A stretch of DNA of 16,586 nucleotides from UBA7312 sp002715345. GTDB lineage: Bacteria > Bacteroidota > Bacteroidia > Flavobacteriales > UBA7312. Of this stretch, positions 15,082 through 16,586 are shown piece after piece. The stretch's first letter is position 1, and the number at the start of each line of letters is the position of its first letter. The translations under genes and the position numbers were made by a program. The stretch lies in the NCBI GenBank assembly GCA_964009845.1, contig CAXGIQ010000017.1, positions 1-16,586 on the forward strand, given 5' to 3'. The notes below the pieces were generated by a model. It made no database searches and was not told the origin of the DNA. It worked only from the letters and a program-made list of their open reading frames with translations.

Positions 15082-16586
15082 ATGAAAGAAACAGGACGAA
15101 GAGCAGCAAACGCATCTGTAAAGAACTACGGAATTAAAGATGCTACTGCCCACTGGAACCTATCTTCAGAAGAACTTACACAAATAGCCATTGATTTAAA
15201 TCAGGCTGAATTAACTAGTAGCGGTGCTATTACTATCAATACAGGAGAGTTTACAGGACGTTCTCCAAAAGATCGTTTCATTGTAAAAGATGCTATTACC
15301 GAAAACAGCGTTTGGTGGGGAGATATAAACCTTCCTTTTGATTCAGACAAATTTGAAGCTCTTTACGAGAAGTTAATAAACTATCTATCAGGAAAAGAAC
15401 TATATGTGCGTGATGCTTATGCTTGTGCTGATGATGCATATCGCATGAACATCCGTGTAGTTAACGAATACCCATGGTCGAACATGTTTGCACATAACAT
15501 GTTCTTAAGGCCTACTACTCATGAAATTGACAATTTTGATGCTGAATGGATAATCATCAATGCTCCTGGCTTTATGGCAGATGCATCTGTAGATGGAACG
15601 CGTCAGCATAACTTCGCAATCTTAAATTTCAGTAAAAAGACTATTTTGATTGGAGGAACAGGCTACACAGGCGAAATTAAAAAAGGTATTTTCTCTGCTT
15701 TGAACTTCATTCTTCCATATCAGAAAAATGTATTGGCGATGCACTGTTCTGCCAACATTGGAAAAGAAGGTGACACTGCTGTATTCTTTGGTTTGTCAGG
15801 AACAGGTAAAACTACCCTTTCTGCAGATCCAAACAGAAATTTAATTGGTGATGATGAGCACGGTTGGAGTGACAATAGTGTTTTCAATTTTGAAGGCGGC
15901 TGTTATGCTAAATGTATCGACCTGACAGCTGAAAAAGAACCAGACATCTTTGCAGCTATCAAACCAGGTGCTTTATTAGAGAATATCTCTTTTAAAGCAG
16001 GCACTAATGAGGTTGATTTTAAAGACGGAAGCAAAACCGAAAACACACGCGTAAGCTACCCTATCCACCACATTAGAAATATTGCAACTCCTTCTATTGG
16101 CGAAAATCCTAAAAATATTTTCTTCTTGACTTGTGATGCTTTTGGAGTACTTCCTCCAATCTCTAAGCTAACTCCTGGTCAGGCAATGTATCATTTCATT
16201 TCAGGATATACTGCAAAAGTAGCAGGAACCGAAGCAGGAATAACAGAACCACAAACAACTTTCTCTGCTTGTTTTGGTGCTCCATTCATGCCTTTACATC
16301 CTACTAAGTATGCGGAAATGTTGGGAGATAAAATGCAAGAACACAATGTAAATGTGTGGCTTGTAAATACAGGTTGGTCTGGTGGCGAATATGGTGTTGG
16401 ATCAAGAATGATTTTGAAATACACACGTGCTATGATTACTGCTGCCTTAAATGGAGAATTAGAAAATATAGGTTTCGAAACTCACAATATCTTCGGGCTA
16501 CAAATGCCGAGTATCTGCCCTAATATTCCTTCTGAATTATTAAACCCTAGAAACACTTGGGAAAATAAGAACGCTTATGATGCCAA
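15082..16586 (+). CDS. pckA: Phosphoenolpyruvate carboxykinase (ATP), 3' end outside window
   Basis: The frame stays open from the ATG at 15082 to the end of the window: 501 codons plus two bases, about 30-40 residues short of the usual ~530-540. It converts oxaloacetate plus ATP to PEP, CO2 and ADP, the first committed step of gluconeogenesis. Visible signatures are FTGRSPKDRF with substrate-binding R60, GGTGYTGEIKKG with Y195, K200 and K201 (K201 at the metal-binding position), H221 in AMHCSANIG, the P-loop GLSGTGKTT at 237-245 (K243), and GDDEHGW with metal ligand D258. RVSYPIHHIRN and the TGWSGG segment are also typical. It follows the M32 gene by 92 bp and has a good -7 element of its own, so it is probably transcribed separately. 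Confidence 0.95.
   Translation, partial: MKETGRRAANASVKNYGIKDATAHWNLSSEELTQIAIDLNQAELTSSGAITINTGEFTGRSPKDRFIVKDAITENSVWWGDINLPFDSDKFEALYEKLINYLSGKELYVRDAYACADDAYRMNIRVVNEYPWSNMFAHNMFLRPTTHEIDNFDAEWIIINAPGFMADASVDGTRQHNFAILNFSKKTILIGGTGYTGEIKKGIFSALNFILPYQKNVLAMHCSANIGKEGDTAVFFGLSGTGKTTLSADPNRNLIGDDEHGWSDNSVFNFEGGCYAKCIDLTAEKEPDIFAAIKPGALLENISFKAGTNEVDFKDGSKTENTRVSYPIHHIRNIATPSIGENPKNIFFLTCDAFGVLPPISKLTPGQAMYHFISGYTAKVAGTEAGITEPQTTFSACFGAPFMPLHPTKYAEMLGDKMQEHNVNVWLVNTGWSGGEYGVGSRMILKYTRAMITAALNGELENIGFETHNIFGLQMPSICPNIPSELLNPRNTWENKNAYDA

Noticed and set aside
16191..16424. Antisense ORF inside pckA.
   Set aside because: It lies wholly within conserved PEP carboxykinase coding sequence and its translation resembles no protein family.
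1..16586. Mobile element, CRISPR array, defence system or tRNA.
   Set aside because: I saw no transposase, integrase, terminal repeats, spaced direct repeats or tRNA cloverleaf on either strand; the genes are metabolic and envelope functions.

Overview
The window is ordinary chromosomal DNA from a member of the Bacteroidota, most likely Flavobacteriales. The evidence is low GC, upstream elements of the TAnnTTTG type instead of Shine-Dalgarno sequences, an extended ~480-residue GAPDH, DUF2279 and DUF4369/DUF5106-thioredoxin proteins, and a predominance of TAA/TAG stops. There are no mobile elements, CRISPR arrays, rRNAs or tRNAs, and no stretch longer than about 125 bases lacks a gene. The gene order looks like housekeeping and cell-envelope functions with a few accessory or decaying genes.

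Layout: (1) 1-1633, plus strand: the last 48 codons of an EamA-type transporter, then a secreted thioredoxin-fold protein. (2) 1630-8627, minus strand: a tight seven-gene run in the order dapF, GNAT acetyltransferase, multihaem c-type cytochrome/TPR lipoprotein, mltG, phosphohexomutase, DUF2279 protein, Smr protein. Junctions overlap by 7, 40, 8 and 11 nt or abut exactly. The only gap, 38 bp before the phosphohexomutase, carries its own -7 element. (3) 8750-11739, plus strand: GAPDH, a six-helix membrane protein of unknown function, a shrunken SRPBCC gene and a TrmN6-type tRNA methyltransferase. (4) 11743-13062, minus strand: a Lys9-like saccharopine dehydrogenase. (5) 13120-16586, plus strand: a DUF423 membrane protein cut short by TGA, an M32 carboxypeptidase, and ATP-dependent PEP carboxykinase running off the window end.

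How the genes fit together: the minus-strand run groups peptidoglycan precursor supply (dapF gives meso-diaminopimelate), glycan-strand termination (mltG) and sugar-phosphate supply (phosphohexomutase) with envelope proteins. The haem-rich lipoprotein is the odd member. GAPDH and PEP carboxykinase are central glycolytic/gluconeogenic enzymes, each with its own upstream region.

I found no convincing new multi-gene system. The observations most worth following up are two genes showing damage within 2.7 kb (an internally deleted SRPBCC protein and a DUF423 protein with TGA at a conserved Trp position), the seven-haem TPR lipoprotein embedded in a cell-wall gene cluster, and a possible leaderless dapF transcript.
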